A stretch of 64,000 nt of DNA from Dicyema japonicum. Its lineage: Eukaryota; Dicyemida; Rhombozoa; Dicyemidae. A model generated the notes under the pieces. The model was not told the DNA's origin. It made no database searches and saw nothing but the letters and a program-made list of their open reading frames with translations. Within the stretch, counting starts at the first letter, position 1. The number at the start of each line of letters is the position of its first letter. Shown piece after piece: positions 22,890 through 33,954 of this stretch. The stretch lies in contig RDEW01000038.1 in NCBI GenBank assembly GCA_011109175.1, forward strand, positions 69,616 to 133,615, in the 5' to 3' direction. The position numbers and the translations under genes were made by a program.

Positions 22890-24715
22890 ACTGTCTTCCT
22901 TCGATGAGATCATCATCTCAGGATCTGAATACTCAATTAGCTGACTTGAGGGGGAAACTATTGTTATCGCAAACGGACTCCCTAACGATATTGAATGATC
23001 CATCGAGAAACACAAAGACACCACTCAGTGAGACAGATAAGCCTACCTCACCGGGGGTAAAACTCTGCTCACCGTCGCTTTCATCAGTCTTCTACGAAAT
23101 AAGAAGCGACCATAATCCGATTGGGGTGAAGATCAAAAGAGAGGCCAACGTGAGGATAATTCCTAGCAGCTACAATTAAAAAGGTGCTAACCGGAAATAG
23201 TATCGCGAAATCTCAGAAGACAAAATGAAGATTTGTTACTTGTTTTGCTTCAGTTCTCTGAAGAATGTCATCAGCTACTTTACCCGCATAATCTTGGAAC
23301 CAAGACCATGGTTATACCCAGACGTCAATTAAATTCGTCTAGTGGTCGAGGGAAGACGGCCTTGATTAAATAACCTTGGAAATGAAACTCCGGGATCAGA
23401 GCATTGAATAATGAAATAAAAACCAAAGAGCTCAGGGCCCAGAGGTTGAGAAGTGGGAAAATGTGAAAATGTGGAAACTATTCGAAACGTGGGAAAGGAG
23501 ATTAAATTTCATCAGAGGAGATTATGTTCAAAAAGATGTGAACAACTTGATAAAATCTACACGAAAATTTGACACAAGGAGCACAGGAAGTTTGATACTC
23601 TATTATCAAGCAGAAAACTGAAAAAAGTGCCAGAAACCGCTCTTCTTCTCGGAGAGAGATATGAGGGATACGCTACATTCCACAAAAACAACAGATTTTC
23701 ACGGGCCAGACAACATTCCGGTTATTCTATTAATAAATCTTGGAGACGGGGGAGTTACCTTTCAATGTAGATTTTCAACTATCCGATTATCTAAATGTGA
23801 TACCGTTGTTATGGAAGCTCAAGCTTTGGATCACCAACTTCCTAAGTGGATGAAGGGGACGTGTATGTCTCAGAGGTCTGAAATTAGTCTCACGTCTCCT
23901 CCCCATTAGAGTCCCTCAAGGATCTCCTTTATCCCTTGTTCTGTTTAACCTCTTTCTGGCCGATCTCCGACTCTTGAATCTAATAATGATGTTCTACTCT
24001 CTATGCGGATGATATTTTCTTGACTTTGCGAGATCGAGACATCCAGTAGGCCAAGAAAAAATACAAGTTAACATGGACCGGCCTAATGCCTGGATAATGG
24101 AAAACCGGATCATGGTGAATGTAAAGAAGTCATCTACGTCCCTTTTTACCTCTGACAAAAGATTGGGAAGGAAGACATTCACCTTGAAGTTAAACAAGGT
24201 CGACATCCCTTTCACTAGATGTCAAAGGATCTTTGGGTGTGACAATCGATATGCACCATACATAGAAAACATTCTTTTGAAATGCGAGAAGCTGAACATA
24301 TTGAAAAGTTTATCGGGAATATGGAAGAGTGGTACTGACCCGGTCCTGATGAACTTTTACAAACAGTACACCGAACCATGTTTCTCATATGCAGGCGCCC
24401 CGTGGGGACCGTCCATATCTTGGACAAATATGAGGAAAATTGAGGAAATGCAAGAGGGTTTACAGAGTAACCGAGCGTTGGATTTGTGAAGATCACCGAA
24501 CCGAACTGACGCTTCTGGAGGTCCTTATGCGACTAGACTCCAGATTAGGGGAATGTGGCCATGAAAATTAAATCAGAAGTCCTGTACGTTCATTCGCGGG
24601 CACGAGGAAAGAACATCGGGCAAAGATGAGGTCTCTGTTAGAATGCATCGGAATCACGTGATAATTAGTTTGATTTTACCGTGGTTTTGGGTTGTTAAAT
24701 AAATAAAATAAAAAG
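22890..24715 (+). pseudogene. Jockey-type LINE, near-complete 3' two thirds (EN end, RT, tail)
   Basis: Starts in the last part of the APE endonuclease (VKLCSPSLSSVFYEI then SDHNPIGVKI, the conserved SDH). RT remnants follow (FHGPDNIPVILLINL, VPQGSPLSLVLFNLFLADL) and a damaged YADD region (LYADDIFL-like with a shift at 24000). Then comes the post-RT region DRPNAWIMENRIMVN, YTEPCFSYAGAPWGPSI and MRKIEEMQ. It ends with the Jockey tail and AAATAAATAAAA at about 24710. Many frame breaks. Confidence 0.75.
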
Positions 24716-24802
24716 TTCTGTAAAAATTTTTTTATGATGATTGCAACTATCAAATGATTTTCTATTAACTTTTTGTTTTTTTAACACTAACAATATAATA
24801 AT

Positions 24803-25110
24803 AATAATGAAGCCTTTTCACGAGAGCCCGCATAGGCAGGACACACACTTTATTTAAGTAAAGAACAGTTAATTTTAACTAATCGTAGAACCAAGGAATG
24901 ATCTTCACTTCTTTTTTTCTTTTTCTTGTGTGAGTGTCCTTTCTAGACAATCCAGTTCCGCAGTGAGTATCCACTGATGACGGCGTCACTCGTCAAACCC
25001 TTTCTGCATCGTAGATGCGTGGAACCTTCCACCAGGTGTACAGCAGCGAGATTCGAACCCGTAACCTAAGCCACTTAAGCCCGACATTTAACCACTATGC
25101 CACATGGATT
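24803..25110 (-). repeat. SINE-T, full-length copy
   Basis: Read on the minus strand it starts with a tRNA-like head: GTGGCATAGTGGTTAAATG (A box) and GGGTTCGAATCTCGCTGC (B box). It passes through GACGAGTGACGCCGTCATCAG and GTTCTACGATTAGTTAAAAT, and ends GCCTATGCGGGCTCTCGTGA...(ATT)n. The 3' end matches the LINE-A tail. Best reference copy in the window, with 62.86-63.16 kb. Confidence 0.8.
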
Positions 25111-25159
25111 CTCTAGAGAACTGAAGCAATACTAACAATATGTCAACTTAGATTATAAT

Positions 25160-25480
25160 GTGCTTATGTTTGACAGGGACAAAGTTATTATTAGCATTTT
25201 TATGAGAGACATAATATTTGTAGCCGCATATGTGCAGCAAAAGAACATTTTTACATGTTAATCTCTTCTGCGCTCCTCTGTTATTTACTGGGGCTCTCAA
25301 TAAGTCCAGATCGTCGACGGATTCATGTTTTTTCAGGTCCTTTTGAAGGACTATTGGCAATGTCACTCTAGGTCTTCCACGGAAAGCCCTCTTGACAAAC
25401 ATAGTAATCTTTCATAGCTCTATTCGGTGAGGTTGTCAATTCCATCCTCAGGATGTCCCCCTTAAATGAACCATTCTTTA
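25160..25480 (-). pseudogene. LINE-A C-terminal fragment
   Basis: Minus-strand FRGRPRVTLPIVLQKDLKK, then ESVDDLDLLRAPVN matches the C-terminal FRGRPRTTLP...DDL..LR block of LINE-A, followed leftward by its tail. Confidence 0.6.
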
Positions 25481-25556
25481 TACATTTTATGACAATTCAA
25501 CCATCTTAATGTAATAAAAAGAAATTTTATTATGAAATTAAAAACATCTATTTATA

Positions 25557-25820
25557 CAGTCAACCCTCTCTATAGTGAACAAAATGTCCACTTAAAAACA
25601 CGATGTTCACTAATCTTCAATAGTGAATAAACAAGTCAACAGTTAATGTTCTGTTCCCCAAAAGTTTTAAAAAACAATCCAGTTTTCATTCCAATTTTCT
25701 ATTGAAACTGGTATTCAAAAGTGGTATTCATTTTATAATTAATAAATCAATGACAATTACTAATTTTTGTTATGGTGAATTGCATTAATATGGCATGTTC
25801 ATTATAGAGAGGGTTGACTG
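25557..25820. mobile_element. 264-bp MITE with terminal inverted repeats and TA target duplication
   Basis: Left end CAGTCAACCCTCTCTATAGT; right end, reversed, CAGTCAACCCTCTCTATAAT. The inverted repeat runs about 25 bp with one mismatch and continues into GAACA on both sides. TA dinucleotides flank both ends (25555-25556 and 25821-25822). No transposase is encoded. The CAGTC start and TA duplication fit the Tc1/mariner-pogo superfamily; Tigger/pogo is the closest guess. Confidence 0.85.
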
Positions 25821-25822
25821 TA

Positions 25823-26520
25823 GCTGGGTTTCTAAATTTGGGCGAAGGAATTTATTTTTGTCATTGACCCAAAAAGTGGAAAGACAGGTAGTCCTGCAGG
25901 TATTCGTAGGCTAGTTCGAATGATTTAGGCTAGTTCAAATGATGGCAAAATTTTGTGGAATTTTTGATTTCCGCAGGAAATTTGAAGCAATGAGACGAGT
26001 CCCTGATTGGAAATCAACCGGGATATAATTTCTTTTAAGAGATCCACATCATTGCACAAGTTTATGTGTCGTGCATGCAATCAGGACAGCAACTATATAG
26101 CTCTTCCAAATTTGTCTGTTAATAAAATTTAATTTGCTATAAAAATCTTAGAAAATTAATTATCAAAAAATCTTAGGAAATTAATATATTTGTTTATTAC
26201 CCCTTGCTTACGATCTTTGGTAAGCCCAACACAAGAAGCAGTGGGGACTAATGTGAGCGAGTAATAAACTTCCAATGTCCCTCAGTCCATAAAAGGTAGG
26301 AAAAAAAGGATTACATCTGTTGTGAAACGATGCAGATATTTCTTGCAATAGAAGTACACCGCTAACCCAATTTTCCGACCAATTAACTAATTTTTTTGAT
26401 CTCGAGTTATTTGTGACTCCTTATACTGCAACCATTGAGCATCGCATTATTAGTTCGAGCGATTAATTATAAAGAATTTAAAAAAAATATTAACGAATTC
26501 TAAGTGTTAGTTGGATTAAT
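25823..26520. other. No gene; short retroelement traces
   Basis: 25960-26080 has KFEAMRRVPDWKSTGI-like plus-strand sequence resembling the R4 RT linker (compare HLPDWKRPG at 16.08 kb), a short R4-related fragment in the opposite orientation. 26200-26330 (CCCAACACAAGAAGCAGTGG) was not matched to any other copy. Confidence 0.35.
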
Positions 26521-26524
26521 GACG

Positions 26525-27112
26525 TCAATTCATGCTGAGTGAACCCGCACCTGATCCAAAACCAACTCCTTTTATTCCAAATAGTTTGGAGTGGCACTCT
26601 ATAGACTTTAAGATTGTTAATACGCTGACAATAGACTTTACCTTCATGCTCGGTGGCACGTCCAGCTGAAAGCTGATGCAGACAGTGTTCGCATTTTAAG
26701 CAAAGAGTATGGAAAATCTAAAAATCACAGTAAAAGTCACAAAATTGCATGCTTTCGTCATTTCTGCGGCATATACTGTTTTTCCGCATATTTTGCATTT
26801 TGGGCTGTCAATAAAGAGTTCATATAGTACTTGGAGGACGAACTATTCGTATTGACAAATTTAGGTGTGAAATTATGCTGGAAATTATTGGAAAAGTTTT
26901 TCTGGTGGCAGTTCTTGCAGTAGACTTCCCCTTTGTGGTCATTTACAAGTGATAAGTCAATTACTTTGTTGCAAGACACTATTTCTAAGATTTAAGAGGA
27001 AACCGCATTTTAAGCAATTTTTGTGGTATATTTTTGATAGGCATTTTACCTCCTCGTTGAAATATACTGGTTTTTCGCAAACAGCACAAATTTTCGATCC
27101 TTTAAAACTCAT
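26525..27112 (-). CDS. CSRP: CSRP/muscle-LIM-type protein with two LIM domains
   Basis: Five exons on the minus strand: 27112-27004, 26978-26831, 26804-26741, 26717-26624 and 26598-26525, with introns of 25, 26, 23 and 25 nt. They join in frame to 162 residues. LIM1: KICAVCEKPVYFNEEV, HKNCLKC, SCNKV, EVYCKNCHQKNF. LIM2: PKCKICGKTVYAAEM, FHTLCLKCEHC, EHEGKVYCQQCHSKLFG. All zinc Cys/His positions are present. The glycine-rich motif after LIM2 (IKGVGFGSGAGSL) is characteristic of cysteine- and glycine-rich proteins, which bind alpha-actinin/actin and shuttle to the nucleus. The Gly-rich motif after LIM1 has been replaced by a Ser/Asn-rich linker. Intact. Confidence 0.88.
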
Positions 27113-27364
27113 TTAATAGTTATTGCGCAAATCTTTTTTTTTTATAAATTTTAGGAGTGCAAAGTAATTATACGCAAATACAGCTGAAATGTCAATATTG
27201 ACTAAGAAAATGTGATCTTTTATAAAAACATTCTGGTATTTTATAAACGTCTTAGTAACATGCTGTGATTATCGATATGTCGATATGCTCGTCGTTGGCT
27301 AACCAGACAATAAAGCATAGAATTTGTTAACAAGATTAAGAATTAATAGGACTATGACATTTTC

Positions 27365-27480
27365 CCATCGGAGAGAATGCAGTGGCTGTTTCCCTTGACA
27401 ACTGCTAGAGAAATCTTTTGGAACAGCCCATGGCACAATTATTCAAACTGTTTTCCCATGACACAATTATTCAAACTGTC
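27365..27480 (-). repeat. Hairpin-bearing short repeat, copy
   Basis: GTGGCTGTTTCCCTTGACAA, then CTGCTAGAGAAAT and TTTTGGAACAGCCCA matches, in reverse, the repeat at 50225-50345 and 42285-42405. The arms GGCTGTT and AACAGCC can pair. Followed by a partial tandem duplication (CACAATTATTCAAACTGTTTTCCCATGACACAATTATTC). Confidence 0.5.
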
Positions 27481-27483
27481 AAA

Positions 27484-28735
27484 ATGTCAAAGATTTTACT
27501 GTAATGACATAATTTAGGAGTTTGTTAGAGGGCATATTATATTAGTCCTGCTTTGTTTCCTGGACATTTCCCCACTTCCCTCTTCTCCTTAACTGGTCCT
27601 CACTTGGTAGTAAGAGTTCAGAATTTCGGATCTCATCCAGAAGCCATTGATCCTGTCCTCTACCACATGCTTCATCAGCTTAATTAGTTTATCCTCTTCC
27701 TCGCTGAGGTCATCGTATAATTGCCCACTGCCAGCTTAATCACTACTCCTTGTTTTTTCAATAAATAATTAAGTCATTATTTGTTAAATCGATATATAAT
27801 CCGTTTGTCCATACGTGTGAAAATCAAAAGAAAAATTTCATTGATCTTTGATAATTAATCCATCAGGTTTTTCGATATTGGAGAAAAATAGTGAGATTAT
27901 CCTAAAGTTGGTCAAATGGTTGAGATTGTGACGTACCTCTATCGCAAGAATGTTAATCTTTTCCAGATTGATGTGGTATTTTGTTTCCCTTCTCGTGTGA
28001 TGGAGAAATGGTGGACTAAGGAGACATTGGATACGCTAAATTACGTCAAGAAATCGTCGGATACACTATGTTCTATGAATGTCTATTTAGCTTCGTATAG
28101 ATGAGCCTTTTTTTTCATTCTCCTGTGTACGGAGGAGCTAATGGATTCAAGAGACTTTAAAAATCCAAGTTCTGAACAAAAAAAGTGTCGAAGCAAGAAA
28201 GATCCGGGCTTGAATCCCGCCCAGCCAGAAATTAAAAGAATTGGAAGCGCAATCTTTTCTAGACTGGGGATGCCCGTGAGCGTCGTTAGTTCTACAAATG
28301 TTTTGGAATAGCCATCGTTGGCTGTAATGTTCACTGTCTTTGGCGACTATGAAAAAAATATTGAAACTTTCTGAAGGAATTGAAGACACGATTGGAAAGA
28401 GAATACTCTACACTTTGTAGAAAGGATCCAAATTTTTGAAAAATGTTCTAAAAATGAGAAAACTCAAAAAGACGATGAAAAATATGTTTCAAGTCCCCGA
28501 CGGTACCTTGATTCAGAATAAAAGTATCTGACGCACTGCGAGAGTAGATGACCAAAGTAAAAAAATGGGCCATATGAGGCTAACCGAGGAAGAGAAGGAA
28601 GAACAAAACAGAGGAAGGGAAATGTCTGACCAAGTAGTCAGGAGCAAAATGGAACACATTGGAGCATTATTGGCCACATGACATGAGTTCTAACTTTTTG
28701 GTGAGGTGGTGACGTGCCTCGTTTCTTCTCTGTAC
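27484..28735. other. No gene established
   Basis: Includes a 62-codon ORF at 27916-28104, whose start resembles a short repeat seen at 9.49 and 37.19 kb (GTGACGTACCTCTAT). At 28190-28215 a B-box-like GGGCTTGAATCCCGCC may be a SINE head. 28380-28700 is basic and low complexity, possibly the 5' region of the LINE-A copy that follows. Confidence 0.35.
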
Positions 28736-28739
28736 AACG

Positions 28740-30915
28740 GTTAAGAAAAATGTCTAGAAAGCAGAAGATACAAAAGAATATGCTTGCCTTAAAGCTTCTT
28801 ACGTTCAATGCTAGAGGAATATCTAAGCCTCAGTCAAGAAATACTCTCTGTGATGACCTAGAAAGATACAACGTTTCTATTTGCTGTATACAAGAAACGA
28901 AAATTACATACTATCTCGATGAAAACCATGGAAATATCGACTAGTATGCCATCTGAAGGACTTAACAGTAGGAATTTCGTGGGATCGCACAAAGTATATA
29001 ATCAACGAAGCAGCAAGTCAGTACCTCGGCACGCGGGAGATGGCCAGTAAGGGTCGGACGATACATATAGAACAAGCAAAGGAGTTAAAAGAAATCCATA
29101 CAAAAAAACTAAACGAAAAAGACTATAACAATAGAAAAGCCATTCAGGGGCAGAAGGACCAAATCCATATAAATAATCAGGAGACTGAACAAGACACTCC
29201 ACCAAGAAGAACTTCGTCGCAAAATCAATGAAGTATCCAAACTAAAAATAATTCACAAATGTATATGGCCGCTCGTTTACTACGCCACACAAACCGGAAG
29301 GAACGAATAATCATCAAAGACAAAAATGGCAAGACATTACTGAATACTGAAGAGCAAGCGGAGGTAATTGAGAAACTTTTCAATATGACTACAGCAATCC
29401 CCCCATTCAAAGGAAAGCCTAGACCCTTAAAAGAACCAATTACAATTTTGGAAGTAAAAACAGCATGTCAAAAACTAAAAAATAACAGAAGCCCTGGACC
29501 AGATACGATAAACCCATAATTACTGATACGGCCCTGACCCCCTTTTTGAAAAAATCGCTACACTACTAAATGAAATGTTTTCAACTAACTTAACTTTGCT
29601 CCTGGGAACGAGATTACTAATACCTATACAAAAACCCAATAAACCCAAAGGACCGGTTGAAAACTTACGACCAATTGGGGCATATATATATTATCAAATT
29701 CTCTACGGAAAGTCTTAGCTAACATTGTATTGGAACGAATAAAAGGATCCGCCTATGACTACCTACCAGAAAGTCAAAGTGGGTTCAGAGAAGGAAGATC
29801 AACAGCTAATGCAGTCTGGAGGCACAGATGGAGATGTGCAACACATCAAAGATATTGCAATGCCACCCACATTCTGGGAATAGATCTATCAAAAGTTTTT
29901 GACTCGGTTAACAGGACAAATTGATGACAGTGCTGGAAGGGTTTATTGACGAATCGAGTCTAAGAATGATCCAAATCTCTCTATCTAACACAGAGCTCCT
30001 TGTGAGGGTCGGAAAAACCTATTCAAGAAAATTTGAAACAAACACAGGCACTCCTCTCTCCACTACTATTCACAATATACTTGGAGGCCGCTATGAGGGA
30101 ACTGAGACCATTATACCAAGGAAAAATAGAAGAAGTGATTTATGCTGATGATGTCGACCTAATTCTCTGAAGACAAAGAACTCCTGGAACACGTACTAGA
30201 AAAAGCACCAGATATACTTGGGAAATGGTATCTCACCGTGAACAGGGAAAAAACAGAACTGATAAGACGAATGAATAACTCACTCAAAGAAACTTGGCTC
30301 CCTATTAGGAGATAGTGAAGATATACAGAGAAAAACCATAGCAAACGCGGCATTACACAGGCTGAAAAACCGATGGCTAAAACGGAAAGGGAATAACATA
30401 AAACAATGGATAATGTTATACGACACCTTTATTAAACCAATCCTCCTATACAACCCTGGGCAACCTCTAAAAAGGAATTGGAGAGGATAGACTCGTTTCA
30501 CAGGAATCATAAGAAACATAACTGGAATGTCTGGCCATCCAAGATCTCGCGGAAAAGACTGTACAATAAGTGTGACTGTACATCATTAAGTCACGAGATC
30601 ATTAGCTCTCGTTGGAGACTTTTTGGACACGTCCTGAGGTTGGACCCGACATCCCCCCACAAATATCGCAATGGAAGATTACTACTCCTCCAATGTAAAA
30701 CGCTTTCGTGGAAGACCGAGAACTACCCTCCCGGTCGTTTTACATAACAATCTGAAAGCCATGAAGAAAACATTGGTATCTAATGACGATCTGGACTCAC
30801 TGAGGGACCTAACTAAGAACAGAAGAGCTTGGAGCAACCTAACTAATTCTCTTATATTTTTTGCTGTACATGCGGGGCTATAGATATTATGGCTCTCGTG
30901 AAAGTGCTAATAATA
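28740..30915 (+). pseudogene. LINE-A, most complete copy (APE endonuclease, RT, C-terminus, tail)
   Basis: APE endonuclease start: LLTFNARGISKPQSRN and CCIQETKITYY (catalytic Glu). Most of the endonuclease is then lost; the following segment has a linker-like STKN..MYMAARLLRHTNRK. RT: NNRSPGPDTI, SGFREGRSTANAV, GIDLSKVFDSVNR (catalytic Asp), VIYADDVDLIL (YADD), then LGSLLGDSEDIQRK. Post-RT: DSFHRNHKKHNWN, SRWRLFGHVLRLDP, FRGRPRTTLPVVL, NDDLDSLRDLTKNRRAW. Tail: TGCGGGGCTATAGATATTAT, GGCTCTCGTGAAAGTGCTAA, TAATAATGA. Frame breaks at several sites (about 29925, 30160, 30290, 30540). Clade uncertain: an APE LINE of RTE/Jockey-like organisation. Confidence 0.75.
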
Positions 30916-30929
30916 ATGACTCCTAACAA

Positions 30930-31130
30930 CTTAGCTAAGTATGCTGATGATGCTGAAGTGGCTACTTACCGCTAATGATATGCGGACCCCGTCTATATCG
31001 GAAATGCGCAGGAACGCAGTCGAAGCTCCGAGAAAAGATGCGGAGACTGCTAAGGGAGGCTGGGATCACTTGAATTTGTTATTTTTGGATATGACGATGG
31101 TTTTTTGGTTCAATAAAATAAAAAAATGAT
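30930..31130 (+). mobile_element. Jockey-type LINE 3' tail fragment
   Basis: After a broken ORF stretch it has GGGATCACTTGAATTTGTTA, then GACGATGGTTTTTTGGTTCA and an AATAAAATAAAAAAA end, a diverged version of the Jockey tail. Confidence 0.5.
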
Positions 31131-31184
31131 AGATTTAATAACTGAGCGCTGGTCGTTATTTGACCTTACCAGACATCACGTTCA

Positions 31185-31290
31185 TCCATACCCGCCATTA
31201 TCGAGATCCCTCAATTGGAGTAGGAAAAAAAGGATCCTTTTTAGATGCCGGTCAGGCACGGGGCGTTTCCTGAGTTAGGTGGATCCAAAG
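31185..31290 (-). repeat. SINE-P fragment
   Basis: GGATCCTTTTTAGATGCCGG, TCAGGCACGGGGCG and TAGGTGGATCC correspond to the middle of SINE-P. About 500 bp to the COQ3 stop holds only short ORFs and a tRNA-like GGGCATAGTGGAGAGGACG near 31665. Confidence 0.5.
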
Positions 31291-31793
31291 ACGTCTCTTA
31301 GAAATTGATGAAGACGAAGACCAGAAAATAATCCTTCGTCCAAGTAGATACAACGTGGGAATAAAACCCCTAGCTAAATGAGACACGAACAACAGCACTA
31401 ACTATCACACTACCCAGTCACTTAGCTTTCTACTAAGAGCCAACCTTCAAAGAACCTAGATTACCAGACACGTCACATGAGAAACACTACTAACATGATT
31501 AATAATCGAACAGTACCTTTTTTAATATTCTTATTTTTTCGAGTGAAAGAAACAGATGTTAACAAAAAAGTCACAGCCAAGAGCAAACGACAGGTATATT
31601 TGGTTCTATGCAAAACTCGGTGGTGGACCCAGACAACCGTCTTCTAGTCATCAAGAAAGCACGATGGGCATAGTGGAGAGGACGATTGTCAAAGTTTGTA
31701 AAGATACGAATGTAAATCCACGTGGTAATAATATTCTCAAACTTAGTGGAAATTAAAAAAAGCAACGATATACTCATAAACTCTTCAATATAA

Positions 31794-32630
31794 TCATAAT
31801 TTAGTAGCGTGAAAAGCATAATTTATGTTAAATGAATTCGACCAGTACCAACTATCGGCAATAGGCGAATAGTGCATCCCCTGAAATTGTCTCGCAGCCA
31901 AACCGGCTAAGATTAAATGGAAAGATACATTTTTGAAGCAAATCGTCCAAATCCTTGGGTTCAATAAATAAATCCCAGTTGTGAGTACCATCAGGAACTA
32001 GATTAAAGATTTTTTCGGCTGCATATATTCCAAGGAGCTTAGAAATGAAAGTCTTGTTTATAGTTGTCCCTACAAAGCTTCCAGAGCTCTAAGAATGAGA
32101 AAATAGAACGAAACCTTCAGAAATGTACAAACATGTGACAGAAAAGGCAACTTTTCAGGAATGTGTTCGATCACTTCAGATGCTACAACACAATCGAATG
32201 ATCCTCGAAAATCTTCTTGCAAATTTTCTATAGAGGCACACTGATAGCTTAGATCTCCACACGTGATTGTATGAGAGATATATTTTTGACGATTCTGAGC
32301 AACTTTTATGCATTTATGTGAGGGATCAATTCCCAACACGCTTCCTCCGAGTCTCGCTAATGGTTCAGCCAAGATGCCAGGGCCACACCCAACATCCAAT
32401 ATTCTGAATCCAAGTAATGGCTGTTCTGACTTAAGGTCGGATTCTATCAAAGAATTGAGCACAAAAGGCACACGTAACGCATTTAAAGAATGGAGAGGAG
32501 AGAATTTACCCCTTTCGCTCCAAAATTCGTCAGACCAATTTGAAAATTTGATTATTTCGTCATTTAATGTTGAATTTGAATATCGAACTCTCAATTCTTT
32601 ACTAAATGTATTAAAATATAAAAGTACCAT
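31794..32630 (-). CDS. COQ3: COQ3, ubiquinone biosynthesis O-methyltransferase
   Basis: SAM-dependent O-methyltransferase that performs both O-methylation steps of coenzyme Q synthesis in mitochondria. Exons 32630-32115, 32088-31929 and 31906-31794, introns of 26 and 22 nt, 262 residues in one frame. Motifs: KFSNWSDEFW (UbiG/COQ3 start), SLNALRVPFV, RILDVGCGPGILAEPLARLG (SAM-binding motif I), VLGIDPS (motif II acidic), FDCVVASEVIEHI (motif III), TTINKTFISKLLGI, VPDGTHNW and, at the end, YWSNSFNINYAFHATK. Length and motif order fit the catalytic core of the family. The N-terminal mitochondrial presequence is short or in an unseen upstream exon. No breaks. Confidence 0.9.
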
Positions 32631-32769
32631 TTTTTTACACGAGAACTATTAAAGAGCCTTAACAATCTCATAAAATAAACTTTTAAATATATTAATTGTT
32701 AAAATCAATTTTATTATATAGAAAATTCCCACTTTCAAATCTTTCCAGTCTTGATGAACGTGTACAAAA

Positions 32770-33425
32770 AGCTTCTAGTGCAAAAAGCTTGGCTCCCTCC
32801 TAGGAGACCATGAAGAAATTACAAGAAGGAAAACCCTAGCACAAACTGCCCTCTCCAGATTAAAGAACACCTGGCTCCACAAAAAGGGTATTGACATTAT
32901 AACAAAAACTCGATTATACAACTCGCTATTGAAACCCATACTACTGTATAATGCTGGTACCTGGGCCTGCTCAAGAAATGAATTGAAGAGGCTTAATGCG
33001 TTTCATAGAGACCAACTATGGCATATGATGTTCGAAAGAAGTGATACGAGGATGTCATCTAATCTTCTCTATAAAAGGACGAAGACCTCAGAAATTTCTA
33101 ATGAGATTCTGGATACACGATGGAGGCTTTTCGGCCATATTTTGCGACTGGACCTAGATGCCCCGCGAACGTAGCCATGGAGGATTACTTCATGTTGGAG
33201 GCTCCACGTTTCCGTGGTCACCCAAGGACGACACTGGCATTCGTTCTCGACGAGGACCTCAAAGAAATGGGACGGCATCTTGGAAGTGGAGAGGATCTTG
33301 ACTGGTTGCGCACTGCGGATTTGAATAGGAGGAAGTGGATGAAACTAACAGTGATTTGCTAACTCGTGCTGCACATGCTTTGTCAAGTCCTATGACATAG
33401 CGATAAGTGCTAATAATAATAATGA
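32770..33425 (+). pseudogene. LINE-A, 5'-truncated copy
   Basis: KLGSLLGDHEEITRRKTLA, then LYNSLLKPILLYNAGTW, NAFHRDQLWHM, TRWRLFGHILRLDLDAP, FRGHPRTTLAFVL, SGEDLDWLRTADLNRR. Ends with the LINE-A tail variant ...GATAAGTGCTAATAATAATA at 33420, directly followed by a Jockey tail fragment. Confidence 0.75.
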
Positions 33426-33427
33426 AC

Positions 33428-33790
33428 GTGTACAAGCAGTACATCGAGCCATGTTTCTCATATGCATGAGCCTCGTGGGGACCGTCCATCTCTTGGACAA
33501 ATATGAAAAAAATTGAGAAATGCAAAAGAGGGCTTACAGAGTAATGGAGCGTTGAATTTGTGAAGATCATCGAACCGGACCTACGCCTATGGAGGCCCTT
33601 ATGAGACTAAACTCCAGATCACGGGAAGGTGGCCCTGAAATTTCAGGCAGCCGTCCTGTACGTTTATGCGCGGGCACGAAGGAAGAACACAGGGAAAAGA
33701 TGAGGTCTCTGTTATAATGCATCGGGATCACGTGATAATTAGTTTGGTTTTACCGTGGTCTTGGGTTAAATAAATAAAAAAATAAAATCT
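33428..33790 (+). mobile_element. Jockey-type LINE 3' end
   Basis: YIEPCFSYA, WGPSISWTN, MKKIEKCK, then the tail with GGGATCACGTGATAATTAGT, TTTTACCGTGGTCTTGGGTT and AAATAAATAAAAAAATAAAAT. Close to the copy at 24.35-24.71 kb. Confidence 0.7.
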
Positions 33791-33839
33791 TTCCACGACC
33801 AACCAAAATTACGAGGACGAAAATTTTTTGCTATTATCC

Positions 33840-33952
33840 TACGCAGACAGAGGAAAATGGAAGAAATTAACGCTAAATATTGTTTCTTTGAGTGTTGCAC
33901 ATGCGGGGCTATAAACATTATGGCTTTCATGAAAGTTTCTTAATAATAATAT
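33840..33952 (+). mobile_element. LINE-A extreme 3' end
   Basis: GKWKKLTLNIVSLSVAHAG-like end of the ORF, then TGCGGGGCTATAAACATTAT, GGCTTTCATGAAAG and TAATAATAAT. Only about 110 bp, showing severe 5' truncation. Confidence 0.6.
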
Positions 33953-33954
33953 CC

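Noticed and set aside
24990-25110. Possible tRNA gene (A and B boxes present)
   Set aside because: Sequence continues into a dispersed 300-bp body repeated elsewhere and does not fold into a clear cloverleaf; it is the SINE-T head. The same applies to 9.15, 34.89, 46.25 and 46.5 kb.
27370-27480. CRISPR-like or tandem array because of repeated CACAATTATTCAAACTGT
   Set aside because: Only two copies of a 20-30 nt unit, no regular spacers, and the genome is eukaryotic.
32308-32652. 114-codon plus ORF over COQ3
   Set aside because: Antisense of the COQ3 coding exon, which carries the methyltransferase motifs.
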